A stretch of DNA of 32,177 nt from Pseudomonadota bacterium (GCA_026390495.1 JAPLFV010000308.1:22332-54508); one strand, 5' to 3'; numbered from the stretch's first letter, positions 8,541 through 16,897 are shown. Notes: generated by a model from the letters alone, not told the origin. Made by a program: numbers and translations.

Positions 8541-9421
8541 GTGCAAGCTATGTCTTGAATAGGTTTGCTTTCATAGAATAATTCATGAAGGCCGCCTTGA
8601 ATCCAGTGCAAATCAATAGAAGATTGACTATATTTCCTAGCCTCTTCTACCCATAGTGGAACTGCGTTGATGTCAACGACGTTCTCTTCAGTTCCACATA
8701 AAACTAAGATCGGTATATTGAGCTTTTTTAAAAATTCAGGGTTGAGAATAAATTTTGTGGCTTCATAGGTCGCTTTGACCCACTCAAACGTAGCGCTTGG
8801 GACAGGATATGGTGGATTTTGAATGACTTGATAACGATCAGCAGAGTGTGTCAAAAGATTTCGTTCAAATGGAGGTTTCCAATGCCGGCCGCTGCGAGAA
8901 TTGAGATGTCCAAGACCAATTTTAGCAATGACATTTGAAATCTTGTACGCATAATCGGGGTGCATCGGCCTATGAGGAAGTCCTAGTAAGGGGCTACTTA
9001 ATACAAGGCAGCGCGGTGAAAGCATGCCTTTCATGATTCCATTTAGGGCGATAAGGCCACCCATGGAGTGGCACATGAGGTTATAGGGTTTGTTGCCAAA
9101 TACTTTATCAATAACTGTTTTGGCATCTTTGCTATAAGTGTCATAGTTATCAATCCATGCTCGAGCTCCACCGCTCATTCCTTGGCCTCGATGGTCCCAG
9201 ATTGTAAATCCGGTATTTTTATTTAGTTTCAATTCTTCAGGCAGATGGGCGTATTTTTCACTCCATTCTGTTCTACCTGTGCAAAAGGCGAGTTGCCGCT
9301 CTTTTTTAGTGGATCCAGGTAGAGATGCGAAGCGGAGGTCCAACGTGTCGCTGCTGTCTCTGATTGTCGAAAACTCAAGATTTGGTGCCAAGTTTTTGGA
9401 TTCGCTCTTCATAGTCCGCAT
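8498..9421 (-). CDS. alpha/beta hydrolase, lysophospholipase (PldB)-like
   Basis: This hydrolase of about 307 residues resembles lysophospholipase L2/monoacylglycerol lipase proteins. The body shows D-H-R-G-Q-G-M-S-G, the classical loop of this group, and a nucleophile elbow C-H-S-M-G-G (Ser119), where the usual first glycine of G-x-S-x-G is a cysteine. The acid is probably the Asp in E-E-N-V-V-D and the base the His of G-G-L-H-E-L. No signal peptide is seen, so it is probably cytoplasmic. Two starts are possible, ATG at 9421 or ATG at 9412; AAAGGA lies just upstream, giving 2 and 11 bases of spacing. The start overlaps the end of the upstream phosphodiesterase gene, implying one transcript. 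Together the two enzymes could strip lysophospholipids down to glycerol-3-phosphate and an alcohol. Confidence 0.82.
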   Translation of the reverse strand: MRTMKSESKNLAPNLEFSTIRDSSDTLDLRFASLPGSTKKERQLAFCTGRTEWSEKYAHLPEELKLNKNTGFTIWDHRGQGMSGGARAWIDNYDTYSKDAKTVIDKVFGNKPYNLMCHSMGGLIALNGIMKGMLSPRCLVLSSPLLGLPHRPMHPDYAYKISNVIAKIGLGHLNSRSGRHWKPPFERNLLTHSADRYQVIQNPPYPVPSATFEWVKATYEATKFILNPEFLKKLNIPILVLCGTEENVVDINAVPLWVEEARKYSQSSIDLHWIQGGLHELFYESKPIQDIACTYVMEWFNKIGFPI

Positions 9422-10148
9422 TTTCCTTTATCCAATGAACGAGTTCTGTAGGGTAATTGGTACAGTGACCATCAACGTCAAACGATTGAAGCATGGTCCA
9501 AACATTTTCCTTGATATGGTCTTCTCCAATCATCGGGGCCCAAGTATAGACCTTCCAGTCTCTAGCTTTAGCTTGATCCATGAAATTTTCCGTAATCATA
9601 TCAAATCTGGGATGGATGATTTGGGCGTTTACATCGTTCATGAAGATCACAGGAGCCCGATGCCCAAGGTAGGGCCAATGAAGTTCATCATCGCCAATCA
9701 GGCAGGCTCTTTTGATGTCGGGACCGCCATCTCGAAAATATATAAGTGGATTTGGAAAAAAACTCGAGACGACAATGCGGTCTCTCAGAGGGTGGTTCTT
9801 AATCAATTTAAGGGTTGCTTTGGAAGAATCAACCTCAGACCCCTTTATTTCAATATTAAGCTCGATGTTGGGCAAATATTTCTCTACGACGTCTTCTAAA
9901 AATGGAACTGGTTCACCATTTTTTAGTTTGATTTTCTTCATTTCGGATTTGTCCAAATCCGAACAAAACAAATTTAACCCAGTCGTGTGGAGTAAATGAT
10001 CGTCGTGATTAATGACAGGATAACCATCACGAGTTAACTGAACATCTAACTCGATTCTTTTTGCCCCACATTTGACAGAGGCGTCAAATGCCGAGAAACT
10101 ATTTTCTAATTTTTCCTTGTTGTTTCCTCGGTGAGCGATCACCAACAT
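9375..10148 (-). CDS. glycerophosphodiester phosphodiesterase (GDPD/UgpQ family)
   Basis: This enzyme of 257 residues should hydrolyse deacylated phospholipids such as glycerophosphoethanolamine to glycerol-3-phosphate. The start at 10148 is chosen because the family's first strand begins there (M-L-V-I-A-H-R-G); an upstream in-frame start would add an unrelated 19-residue tail. Catalytic and metal residues are visible: H-R-G at 6-8, E-N-S-F-S-A-F, the E-L-D pair in I-E-L-D-V-Q-L-T-R-D-G, and the second His in I-N-H-D-D. The late strand W-K-V-Y-T-W-A matches the family end. There is no signal peptide, so it is probably cytoplasmic like UgpQ. Its last 47 bases overlap the start of the lysophospholipase-like gene, which fits a phospholipid-recycling operon. 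Confidence 0.9.
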   Translation of the reverse strand: MLVIAHRGNNKEKLENSFSAFDASVKCGAKRIELDVQLTRDGYPVINHDDHLLHTTGLNLFCSDLDKSEMKKIKLKNGEPVPFLEDVVEKYLPNIELNIEIKGSEVDSSKATLKLIKNHPLRDRIVVSSFFPNPLIYFRDGGPDIKRACLIGDDELHWPYLGHRAPVIFMNDVNAQIIHPRFDMITENFMDQAKARDWKVYTWAPMIGEDHIKENVWTMLQSFDVDGHCTNYPTELVHWIKENADYEERIQKLGTKS

Positions 10149-10209
10149 AGAGTTTCTCCATAAAACTTGGGTAAGTCTTGCCCATTGGAATAGACATAAC
10201 CACAAGTGT

Positions 10210-10223
10210 ACACTGAACAGTGT
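10210..10223. promoter_or_regulatory. perfect 14-bp palindrome in the divergent intergenic region
   Basis: ACACTG-AA-CAGTGT is a perfect inverted repeat with a two-base spacer, lying between the GDPD gene (minus, start 10148) and the barrel-protein gene (plus, start 10292). Its position, about 60-70 bases from each start, suits an operator for a dimeric regulator acting on one or both genes. The regulator is unknown, and chance occurrence is possible. Confidence 0.35.
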
Positions 10224-10291
10224 CAGTTACTCCAGCATTTTGACCTTTGATGAAGTGATTTTGTAAGAGTGATTTTACTCCAGGAGGTTTC

Positions 10292-11044
10292 ATGAACAGT
10301 AGGCAAATAAATAGTGGTTTCGTTGGACTTGTATGCTGCCTCATGTCTAGTTTTGCACCTACGGTTGCACACGGTGCTCCAAAAAAGGCAAGTTTGGATT
10401 CCTCCATGTCAGGTGGGAGCTCAAAAAATGGAGAGCGTTCTGTGCTCGCTAGTTTGCCAATTGTTGCTGAAGGAGCCCAATTGAGACTTCATTTGGAATA
10501 CAATATTGCAAATACTTTGGGTTTGGCTGTTGAAGGCGGCATCCTTGGAGAGACTGAGCTTCTTGATCGTGAACAAGTAGATGAAATGGGCAACACTCTC
10601 AAAACTAAAGGTGTGCAAGGTGCTCTTCTGTTTAGTCGATACAGCCAACCTTCTCGTATGGGTGGGTTTTTTTGGACACTTGGTGGTGGATATAGACAGT
10701 ATACGGCCGAGTGGAAAAAGAAGCCTTTGGCTAATGCGCAAGATATGAGATTGGAATCGTCAGATGCTGATGGCTATTTACATCATAGAATGCGTGGTCA
10801 AGGTACCTTTGGTGTAGGAAGAGTTGGATATAGGTACGTCGCGGATGAATGGCCTCTTTCAATAGGCGGGCATTTTGGTCTTCGGCATATGACAAGCAAG
10901 TTGAAGGACTTGGAAGTAGAGCAAGAAGAGCAGGCAGAGCTGAATCTTGAATATTCTCCGACAACTTCGGAAGAAAAACGATTGGTTAATCACAAGATGA
11001 TGACAACACCTGATGTTAGTATCGAACTAGGTCTTATTTTTTAG
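10292..11044 (+). CDS. putative outer-membrane beta-barrel protein, function unknown
   Basis: I do not recognise this 250-residue protein beyond its general type. The ATG follows an AGGAGG box. Residues 1 to about 29 form a signal peptide (ending A-H-G-A). The mature part opens with a short Ser/Gly-rich linker and then alternates strands such as L-R-L-H-L-E-Y-N and L-G-L-A-V-E-G-G-I-L with polar loops, a pattern of small 8-10 strand barrels. A glutamate-rich insert near residues 208-225 may be a loop. The last residues S-I-E-L-G-L-I-F end in Phe, the usual sorting signal of outer-membrane barrels. It stands alone between divergent and convergent neighbours, with a palindrome upstream and a terminator downstream. 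Confidence 0.7.
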   Translation: MNSRQINSGFVGLVCCLMSSFAPTVAHGAPKKASLDSSMSGGSSKNGERSVLASLPIVAEGAQLRLHLEYNIANTLGLAVEGGILGETELLDREQVDEMGNTLKTKGVQGALLFSRYSQPSRMGGFFWTLGGGYRQYTAEWKKKPLANAQDMRLESSDADGYLHHRMRGQGTFGVGRVGYRYVADEWPLSIGGHFGLRHMTSKLKDLEVEQEEQAELNLEYSPTTSEEKRLVNHKMMTTPDVSIELGLIF

Positions 11045-11060
11045 TGGATTTTTAGGCTAT

Positions 11061-11128
11061 CGTCATCCCGAAGCGAAGCGATGGATCTTGTTTCATTTAT
11101 GAGATGCTTCACTTCGTTCAGCATGACG
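11061..11128. repeat. imperfect inverted-repeat element of the 'GTCATCC...GATGAC' intergenic type
   Basis: The left arm CGTCATCCCGAAGCGAAGCG (11061-11080, continuing to GGATCT at 11088) is an imperfect reverse complement of the right arm from AGATGC (11102) to ATGACG (11128), with a short A/T-rich loop. It resembles the widespread short intergenic palindromes beginning GTCATCC-GAGCGAAGCGAAGG seen in many bacterial genomes. It lies just after the stop of the barrel-protein gene. The function is unknown; it may form RNA structure. Confidence 0.6.
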
Positions 11129-11220
11129 TGAAGTGCAGGGCAGATGCTTCACGTCGTTCAGTATGACGTGAAGTGCAGGACAGATGCTTCACTTCGTTAA
11201 GGATGACGTAAATGGCAGGA
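11102..11220. repeat. three tandem 40-bp repeats
   Basis: Units start at 11102, 11142 and 11182, each opening AGATGCTTCAC and carrying a TCGTT core and ATGACGT, with a regular 40-bp period. The second unit differs from the first at a few positions; the third is more diverged at its 3' end. The first unit is also the right arm of the adjacent inverted-repeat element, so the array looks like local amplification of that arm. Units are contiguous, so this is not a CRISPR array. Confidence 0.75.
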
Positions 11221-11292
11221 TTGCTCCTTACTTTTTTTCTTGGAAAACTGCGTTGGTTTTGCCCCTCTCTAACCGAGTCCTTAGAAAAAACT

Positions 11293-11372
11293 AAAAGAAC
11301 CTTCGTTCCTAAGAGACTGCTTTTGCAGGTAATCTCTAAAATGAATTCGAAGGTTCTTTTGTTTTTCTTTCC
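11293..11372. terminator. bidirectional intrinsic terminator between convergent genes
   Basis: A 13-bp perfect outer stem, AAAAGAACCTTCG (11293-11305) with CGAAGGTTCTTTT (11348-11360), encloses a smaller hairpin (AGAGACTGC paired with GCAGGTAATCTCT, with a bulge). The plus side is followed by a T-rich run from 11361. On the minus strand the stem is followed by a T-run from the AAAAAA at 11285-11290. It separates the barrel gene and the minus-strand VWA gene and should stop both. Confidence 0.7.
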
Positions 11373-11431
11373 CAACTTTTGCGCTTCTCTAACTTCTCTG
11401 TTTTTCTACTTTTTGTTTCTCTAAGTTTTTT

Positions 11432-12688
11432 TTATGGTGCGTAGTAGTAATCCACTTTTATCTGACTTCCATTTGGTGGAACTTTTCCTGTGGTGAATTT
11501 TATCGACCTAGTTCCCGATGAGTAGGTCCAATCAAAGTTTCTAACGCCACTAACATAAACTTTAATGCTGGTATCGTAGGCCGCGTGGGCAAGTACTATC
11601 TGTGCAGATTGAGCTGTCATGTCTTGGCCGATGCGTGCTAGGGAATTGGACCAGTTTGTATCACATATACTTTGAACGATACCTCCAGTTTTCCTTGCGG
11701 CTGCGACGTATTGGCTGCCTTCTTCTCGTGGACTAGAGTGGGGAGCAGAGCACATAGTGCCGTTAGCATTTTTAGTACCAGTAATAGTGGATATCGAATA
11801 ATTCCCTGCACCTTTGGCTTGAGAAAGATAGGAAATCAAATTGTCTTCTGTATATCGAACACTCGTTAAACCTTCAGCCACGTAGTTTCGACCTGAGTAA
11901 GTATCAGTTTTACCTAAGCCGATACCATCATCTTCTTCGTCGCTGACGACAATGATTGCTAAGAAAGCATTGTTACGAATCAACCCTTCATTTTGGCCTT
12001 GTAAAGATTTGCTTACAGCCATTTCTGCAGCCTTAAGACCATGCTCATATCCACTACCATTCGTTCCAACGTCTGTATAACTAGTAAATCTAGTAAGGAC
12101 ATCTGACATAGATGGCTTTAGCACTTTCTTCCCAGTACTTCCCACGAGGCTTCCTCGTAGTCGAGTAGCAGTAGAGCCATCAAGAGTAGGGCAATACCTT
12201 TCATTTGCAGGAAGCAAAGCAGGATTTGTATTGGAACAGATATCGGTACTTGTGACGCCTGTTTGAAAGTTGATTCCACTGGCAATTAGATTTGACATGA
12301 ATGCACTAAAATTTTGTCCTAAGTATGATTGCTCTTCCGACATGGATCCAGATGAATCGACTATCCAAAGAACATCGACATTGCTTTGTGCATTGATGGT
12401 TGAAGTCTGGCTTGCCAAGAGTAAGTTATCAAAGTTTTCGCTATCATCTGAAGCAGAGTCCTTATCGGAATCGTCTTCACATTGCTCAGACTCATCGCTC
12501 ACATGGTCGTCTCCAACTTTGTCTTCGTCTGCGTTCGGTGTTTCATCCTTTAAAAGATCATCGGCCTTTCCAATTTCATTTTCGTTAAATGATGGATCCT
12601 CGCTACAACCAACAACAAGCGCAGATAAAAGAGCGACTGAAAAGATCTGACTGCGGCTAAATAGTTTGATGCGAAGCATGGTTTCCAT
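11432..12688 (-). CDS. secreted lipoprotein with von Willebrand factor A domain
   Basis: This 418-residue protein begins at the ATG at 12688, seven bases after an AGAGGAG box; an in-frame upstream start would precede the RBS. A leader ends at the lipobox V-V-G-C (Cys28), so the protein should be lipid-anchored. Next comes a strongly acidic Asp/Glu/Ser-rich linker (about 35-95), then a VWA domain with the MIDAS signature D-S-S-G-S at 111-115 and a later V-V-S-D-E-E-D-D. VWA domains bind ligands through a metal ion; in bacteria they are often surface adhesins or assembly factors. A C-terminal beta-rich segment (last 50 or so residues) resembles an Ig-like module. It is a single-gene unit, with a plausible promoter upstream and a shared terminator downstream. 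The ligand is unknown. Confidence 0.85.
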   Translation of the reverse strand: METMLRIKLFSRSQIFSVALLSALVVGCSEDPSFNENEIGKADDLLKDETPNADEDKVGDDHVSDESEQCEDDSDKDSASDDSENFDNLLLASQTSTINAQSNVDVLWIVDSSGSMSEEQSYLGQNFSAFMSNLIASGINFQTGVTSTDICSNTNPALLPANERYCPTLDGSTATRLRGSLVGSTGKKVLKPSMSDVLTRFTSYTDVGTNGSGYEHGLKAAEMAVSKSLQGQNEGLIRNNAFLAIIVVSDEEDDGIGLGKTDTYSGRNYVAEGLTSVRYTEDNLISYLSQAKGAGNYSISTITGTKNANGTMCSAPHSSPREEGSQYVAAARKTGGIVQSICDTNWSNSLARIGQDMTAQSAQIVLAHAAYDTSIKVYVSGVRNFDWTYSSGTRSIKFTTGKVPPNGSQIKVDYYYAP

Positions 12689-12745
12689 GGTAAAAACTCC
12701 TCTAAGTGTTGCCACATCTTATGGCAAATTGTGTCCTCCTTGACC

Positions 12746-12774
12746 TACATAAATGCATTCGGACCCAGAGCCAA
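12746..12774 (-). promoter_or_regulatory. probable sigma70-type promoter of the VWA lipoprotein gene
   Basis: On the minus strand TTGGCT (12774-12769) and TATGTA (12751-12746) are separated by 17 bases and lie about 58 bases upstream of the ATG at 12688. The boxes are imperfect but the spacing is ideal. Confidence 0.4.
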
Positions 12775-12883
12775 GAGCCTAAGAGAATTCAATTATGCCA
12801 ATATTATCAGGATATTAAATAACCGTATTAGAATTATAGTTGGGCTAGGCGAGAGGTGATTTACCTGCCATAATATGCCACCT

Positions 12884-14023
12884 ATGAAAATTGCAATTGA
12901 TGCCCGAATGATTAGACCAGGAAGCATGCATGGTATCGCAAGATATGTGTACGAATTGTTGCGCGGAATTTCTGGCAGAAACGTTGAGCATAGTTTTTTC
13001 GTACTTGTTAATTCAGGAACCCCGCTAGTTAGCGAAGACTGGTGCTCTAAATTTACGTTTATATATTCCGAATCTAGTTGGATTAGTTTTCGGGAGCAAT
13101 TGGAGTTGCCAAGATTGCTTCGGCAGTATCAAATTGATTTGTTTCATTCGCCATCGTTTGTTGCGCCTCTGATGGTCCCGTGTAAAATGGTGATGACAAT
13201 TCATGACTTGAATCACTTGGTGCTTCCTCAATTCTATACCCCTTTTCACCAACTGTATTACAATCTTTTTGTTCGTCGTTGTATCCAGCGGTCTCATTCA
13301 ATTTTAACAGTGAGTCACTTTTCTCGTCGAGAAATTGAAAGAAACTTAGTTTTGGATCCGAACAAAATTTTTGTAACATACAATGGAGTCAGTGATTTTT
13401 ATAAACGCGTTACAGACAAGGAACATCTAGACTACGTGCGCGAGATTTATGAGCTGCCAGAAGATTTCATTTTGTGTGTTTCTAGCAACAAGCCCCATAA
13501 GAATGTTCAAATGCTTGTAAAAGCATACTGCTACTCTGACATAAATATTCCATTGGTACTGGCAAGTCCGGTAGACGCATCACTTTTGCGAATGGCCGAA
13601 GCTTTCAATAAAAAACACTTAATATACTTTAGTAAATTTATTGCAGAGCAGCATCTTCCAGCTATTTATTCCATGACCCGGCTATTTGTGTATCCGTCCA
13701 CTTATGAAGGATTTGGATTGCCCCCTCTGGAGGCAATGTCCTGTGGAGCGCCAGTCGTAGTGGCAAGGTCCTCTTCACTTCCTGAAGTTGTAGGTGATCA
13801 CGCCATATTTGCAAATCCATACGACTATAAGGACGTTGCTCGTGCCCTTGAAGTGGGCGTTTATGACTCGGCGTTTGTCGAATCCTTGATGCGTGGAGTC
13901 GATCAGCACAGACAGAAGTTTTCTTGGGAAAGAATGGTGACTCAAACCATTGCGGTTTACGACAGGTGTTTTGAACCTTCCGAAGCTCCATTGCTTTCGA
14001 ATCGAGTGGAGGCAAATCCATGA
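12884..14023 (+). CDS. glycosyltransferase family 4-type (GT-B fold)
   Basis: This enzyme should transfer a sugar from a nucleotide donor to a polysaccharide or lipid-linked acceptor at the cytoplasmic face of the inner membrane. It starts with the typical first strand M-K-I-A-I-D-A-R; an ATG nine bases upstream (12875) is also in frame and neither has a clear RBS. The N-terminal half has H-S-P-S-F-V-A-P and T-I-H-D-L-N-H. The C-terminal half has S-N-K-P-H-K-N and the E-x7-E donor site, [12 protein letters not shown]. The length (379 residues) is normal. The ATGA overlap with the next, similar gene shows coupling, and both proteins share architecture and motifs, suggesting an old tandem duplication. 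Donor and acceptor cannot be told; capsule, O-antigen or exopolysaccharide assembly are candidates. Confidence 0.88.
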   Translation: MKIAIDARMIRPGSMHGIARYVYELLRGISGRNVEHSFFVLVNSGTPLVSEDWCSKFTFIYSESSWISFREQLELPRLLRQYQIDLFHSPSFVAPLMVPCKMVMTIHDLNHLVLPQFYTPFHQLYYNLFVRRCIQRSHSILTVSHFSRREIERNLVLDPNKIFVTYNGVSDFYKRVTDKEHLDYVREIYELPEDFILCVSSNKPHKNVQMLVKAYCYSDINIPLVLASPVDASLLRMAEAFNKKHLIYFSKFIAEQHLPAIYSMTRLFVYPSTYEGFGLPPLEAMSCGAPVVVARSSSLPEVVGDHAIFANPYDYKDVARALEVGVYDSAFVESLMRGVDQHRQKFSWERMVTQTIAVYDRCFEPSEAPLLSNRVEANP

Positions 14024-15222
14024 GGGTTGGCATCAATGGTAGATTTTTAGTTGCAAAACGCACAGGTGTGCAAAGAGCTGCCTATAATTTGATTAAGACA
14101 ATGGTCGAGTTAGACCGCGAAAACGAGTATTTCATTTTTACGGGAATGGAGCAGATTGGAAGCCCTGATTGGAATTACTCAAATGTAACAGTTGTGGGCG
14201 ATCACTTGCGAAGTTCTGAGAGCTTTCGTAACCATTTATGGGAGCAGTTTAAATTGCCTAGATTGGCGCGAGAATATAAAATTGATATTTTGCATTCTCC
14301 TGCCAATATCGCCCCTTTATTTTATCGTGGTAAATCAATTGTACATATTCATGACTTGTGTTTTGTCGTTAATCCCCAGTGGTACAGTTTTAGTTTTAGA
14401 ACTCTGTACAATTTGATCATTCCTCGCATCGCGAAACGCGCAACAAAAGTCATTACAAACAGTAACAATTCAAAAAATGATTTGTTACAATATTTTGGTT
14501 TGCCAGCGGAAAGAGTTAGCCTTGTTTACTGGGCCGTTGATGAGATATTTTCCGAAACGCGAAACAGTAGTTTTTATAAATCGCAGAATTTTTCTGGTCC
14601 AGCTGACTATATTCTATATGTAGGCTCATTGGAGCCTCGTAAGAATATTAATTTGCTCATTGGCGCATTTGAGGAACTTAGAAGCCAACATCCAGAATTG
14701 AAAACTAAATTGATTTTGATTGGTGGAGAAAGTCCTTTGTTTGCGGCTGTGCGTCTTAAGGCGAAGCGATTTAGAGACGATGTCATATTTAAGGGTTTTG
14801 TCAAAGACGAGGAGTTGAGGGAGTTTTATTGTCGGGCCAAGCTTGTGGCTTATCCAAGTCTATACGAAGGATTTGGATTGCCTCCATTGGAGGCTATGGC
14901 CTCGGGCACACCTGTGGTTACCAGTCGAACGTCTTCGATACCCGAAGTTGTCGCCGATGCTGCAATAATGGTTGATCCGCACGATAGTGGTCAATTGGTG
15001 AGTGCTATGTATAAAGTACTCACTGATAAGGAGTTAAGTGATTCGTTGCGTCGCCGAGGTTTAGAGCAAGTTAAGAAGTTTAATTGGTATAGGGTCGCTC
15101 GCGGTGTACTGGGAGTATATTATGAGGTGCATTTAAGGAAAAACTCGCAACCGCTAACAGTTCACTCATTTATGCCGCAATCAATTTGGGCCAAAATACG
15201 AAAAAGGGAAGCAAAGGTCTAA
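14020..15222 (+). CDS. glycosyltransferase family 4-type (GT-B fold), paralogue of the preceding gene
   Basis: This is a 400-residue GT-B transferase whose ATG overlaps the TGA of the preceding transferase. Its first strand M-R-V-G-I-N-G-R-F is followed by H-S-P-A-N-I-A-P and H-I-H-D-L-C. The donor-binding half shows G-S-L-E-P-R-K-N and [19 protein letters not shown], where the two glutamates spaced by seven residues are the hallmark. About 25 basic C-terminal residues extend past the domain and could help membrane attachment. Since the two genes are coupled, the enzymes probably add consecutive sugars to one glycan. No polymerase, flippase or sugar-nucleotide gene is adjacent, so this is a small satellite of a glycan pathway located elsewhere. 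Confidence 0.88.
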   Translation: MRVGINGRFLVAKRTGVQRAAYNLIKTMVELDRENEYFIFTGMEQIGSPDWNYSNVTVVGDHLRSSESFRNHLWEQFKLPRLAREYKIDILHSPANIAPLFYRGKSIVHIHDLCFVVNPQWYSFSFRTLYNLIIPRIAKRATKVITNSNNSKNDLLQYFGLPAERVSLVYWAVDEIFSETRNSSFYKSQNFSGPADYILYVGSLEPRKNINLLIGAFEELRSQHPELKTKLILIGGESPLFAAVRLKAKRFRDDVIFKGFVKDEELREFYCRAKLVAYPSLYEGFGLPPLEAMASGTPVVTSRTSSIPEVVADAAIMVDPHDSGQLVSAMYKVLTDKELSDSLRRRGLEQVKKFNWYRVARGVLGVYYEVHLRKNSQPLTVHSFMPQSIWAKIRKREAKV

Positions 15223-15278
15223 CCCCCTCGACCTTTTAAAAATTTTAAATTCTAGCAGCAGGATGGAGTTCGCTAAAT

Positions 15279-16667
15279 ATGAAGAGAAATAAGATTTATG
15301 ATGTTCTGAAAAGTGGCAAGCCAGATGACGTCGTATCCGTTTGTGGATGGGTTCGATCAAGACGCGAGTCTAAAACTTTTGCGTTTCTTGTTTTATCAGA
15401 TGGATCATCCCAAGCGACAATTCAGTGCATTATTGATGGTAACGTTAGTGGTTTTGACCTGATGCCTAAATGCCAAACGGGCGCCAGTGTCCAAGTAGAT
15501 GGAGTACTCAAGCAAAGCCAAGGCAAGGGACAGTCATTGGAAGTTCACGCCTCATCATTGAAACTCTTTGGAGAGGCGCCTGCTGAAACATACCCCCTTC
15601 AAAAGAAGGGTCATACCTTGGAATTTCTACGTGAGATTGCCCATCTTCGTGGACGAACCAATACTTTTGGCGCTGTTTGGAGGGTGAGAAACGCATTAGC
15701 GGCAGGAGTTCATGAATTTTTTCAAAAACGACGATTCGTTTGGGCTCACACACCTATTATCACAGCGAATGATTGTGAAGGCGCTGGCGAAATGTTTAAT
15801 GTGACGACATTTGATTTGAATAAGATTCCTCGCACGCCTTCTGGTGCGATTGATTGGACGCAAGATTTTTTTGGTAAAAACGCACATTTGACGGTCAGTG
15901 GGCAGTTGGAAGGCGAGTTTTTAGCGTTGTCACTTGGTGACATATATACCTTTGGCCCTACATTCCGCGCTGAAAATTCAAATACGACCAGACATTTGGC
16001 CGAATTTTGGATGATTGAACCTGAGATGGCTTTTGCTGATTTAAAAGATGATATGCAGTTGGCAGAAGACTTCGTGCGGTTTTTGTCGGGATGGGTTGTC
16101 AAGCAATGTCCGGATGAGCTGGCATTTCTGTACGATACTTATAAAGGTATGTCTCCTGACGAAATCGTCAAACTCTCCGAGTCTAAATTTGCGCATGTGA
16201 CATATACTGACGCTGTAGATTTGCTGCTAAAGGCGCCTAAAAAGTTTGAGTATCCTGTGAAGTGGGGGACAGATTTGCAGTCTGAGCATGAGCGCTACTT
16301 AACTGACGAGATTTATAAGTCACCAGTCATTGTGACTGATTACCCTAAGGATTTTAAATCATTTTATATGCGTTTAAATGACGACGGTAAGACTGTAGCA
16401 GCCATGGACGTGCTGGCGCCTAGAATCGGAGAGATAATCGGTGGAAGTCAACGAGAGGAGCGCTTGGATTATTTGGAGCGCATGATGGTCGAGAAAAAGA
16501 TCCCTTCACATGATTTGCAGTGGTTCTTAGACTTAAGGCGATATGGCTCAGTCCCCCACGCAGGGTTTGGCTTAGGATTTGAAAGAATTGTTCAATATTT
16601 AAGCGGGATGACAAATATTAGAGATGTGATTCCTTGCCCTCGTTCTCCAAATTCTATTGAGTTTTAG
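15279..16667 (+). CDS. asnS: asparaginyl-tRNA synthetase
   Basis: AsnS is a class IIb aminoacyl-tRNA synthetase that charges tRNA-Asn with asparagine. The 462-residue length is standard. The ATG at 15279 follows GGATGGAG at about ten bases. An OB-fold anticodon-binding region occupies about 15-100 (starts [10 protein letters not shown]). The catalytic domain shows [11 protein letters not shown], the motif 2 region [16 protein letters not shown], which separates AsnRS from AspRS, and motif 3 G-L-G-F-E-R-I-V. The C-terminus [10 protein letters not shown] fits AsnRS. It is preceded by the glycosyltransferases at a 56-base gap and followed by a 230-base leader of the L13 gene. Its presence suggests direct charging of Asn, though a GatCAB route may coexist elsewhere. 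Confidence 0.97.
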   Translation: MKRNKIYDVLKSGKPDDVVSVCGWVRSRRESKTFAFLVLSDGSSQATIQCIIDGNVSGFDLMPKCQTGASVQVDGVLKQSQGKGQSLEVHASSLKLFGEAPAETYPLQKKGHTLEFLREIAHLRGRTNTFGAVWRVRNALAAGVHEFFQKRRFVWAHTPIITANDCEGAGEMFNVTTFDLNKIPRTPSGAIDWTQDFFGKNAHLTVSGQLEGEFLALSLGDIYTFGPTFRAENSNTTRHLAEFWMIEPEMAFADLKDDMQLAEDFVRFLSGWVVKQCPDELAFLYDTYKGMSPDEIVKLSESKFAHVTYTDAVDLLLKAPKKFEYPVKWGTDLQSEHERYLTDEIYKSPVIVTDYPKDFKSFYMRLNDDGKTVAAMDVLAPRIGEIIGGSQREERLDYLERMMVEKKIPSHDLQWFLDLRRYGSVPHAGFGLGFERIVQYLSGMTNIRDVIPCPRSPNSIEF

Positions 16668-16757
16668 GGGGCTGTCCACGACGGTGTATGGCAATTGAGC
16701 ACGACTGAAGCCCGTAACAAATGTTTGGAAATTGCCTTATTTGGCCTGTTTTAGATA

Positions 16758-16786
16758 TTGACCGTCCTTTAGGCGTTGTATATAGT
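16758..16786 (+). promoter_or_regulatory. sigma70-type promoter of rplM-rpsI
   Basis: TTGACC (16758-16763) and TATAGT (16781-16786) are separated by exactly 17 bases, giving a near-consensus promoter. Transcription would start near 16793 and leave a leader of roughly 105 bases before the L13 ATG. A second, similar block (AGGCG followed by TATATAGTG) recurs at 16837-16850 and may be an extra -10 or a duplicated piece. Confidence 0.65.
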
Positions 16787-16897
16787 GCCGGTTCCTTATC
16801 GCCTTGTCTGTGTTGATTTCTATGTCGAATAAGCCGAGGCGTATATAGTGTATTTCATAGTAAATTTGGGTGCTTAACGGTTCTTGGAGACAATTTT

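Noticed and set aside
11102-11220. CRISPR array
   Set aside because: The 40-bp units are contiguous with no unique spacers, only three copies, and overlap a hairpin arm; no cas genes are present.
11212-11424. 70-residue open frame in the intergenic region
   Set aside because: It is composed of repeat and terminator sequence with an atypical composition and no RBS.
13025-13379. Minus-strand open frames inside the first glycosyltransferase gene
   Set aside because: They overlap a clearly conserved coding region and show no family features or RBS.
16668-16897. tRNA gene near asnS
   Set aside because: No cloverleaf or conserved TTC/anticodon-loop pattern could be found; the region is explained by a promoter and leader.
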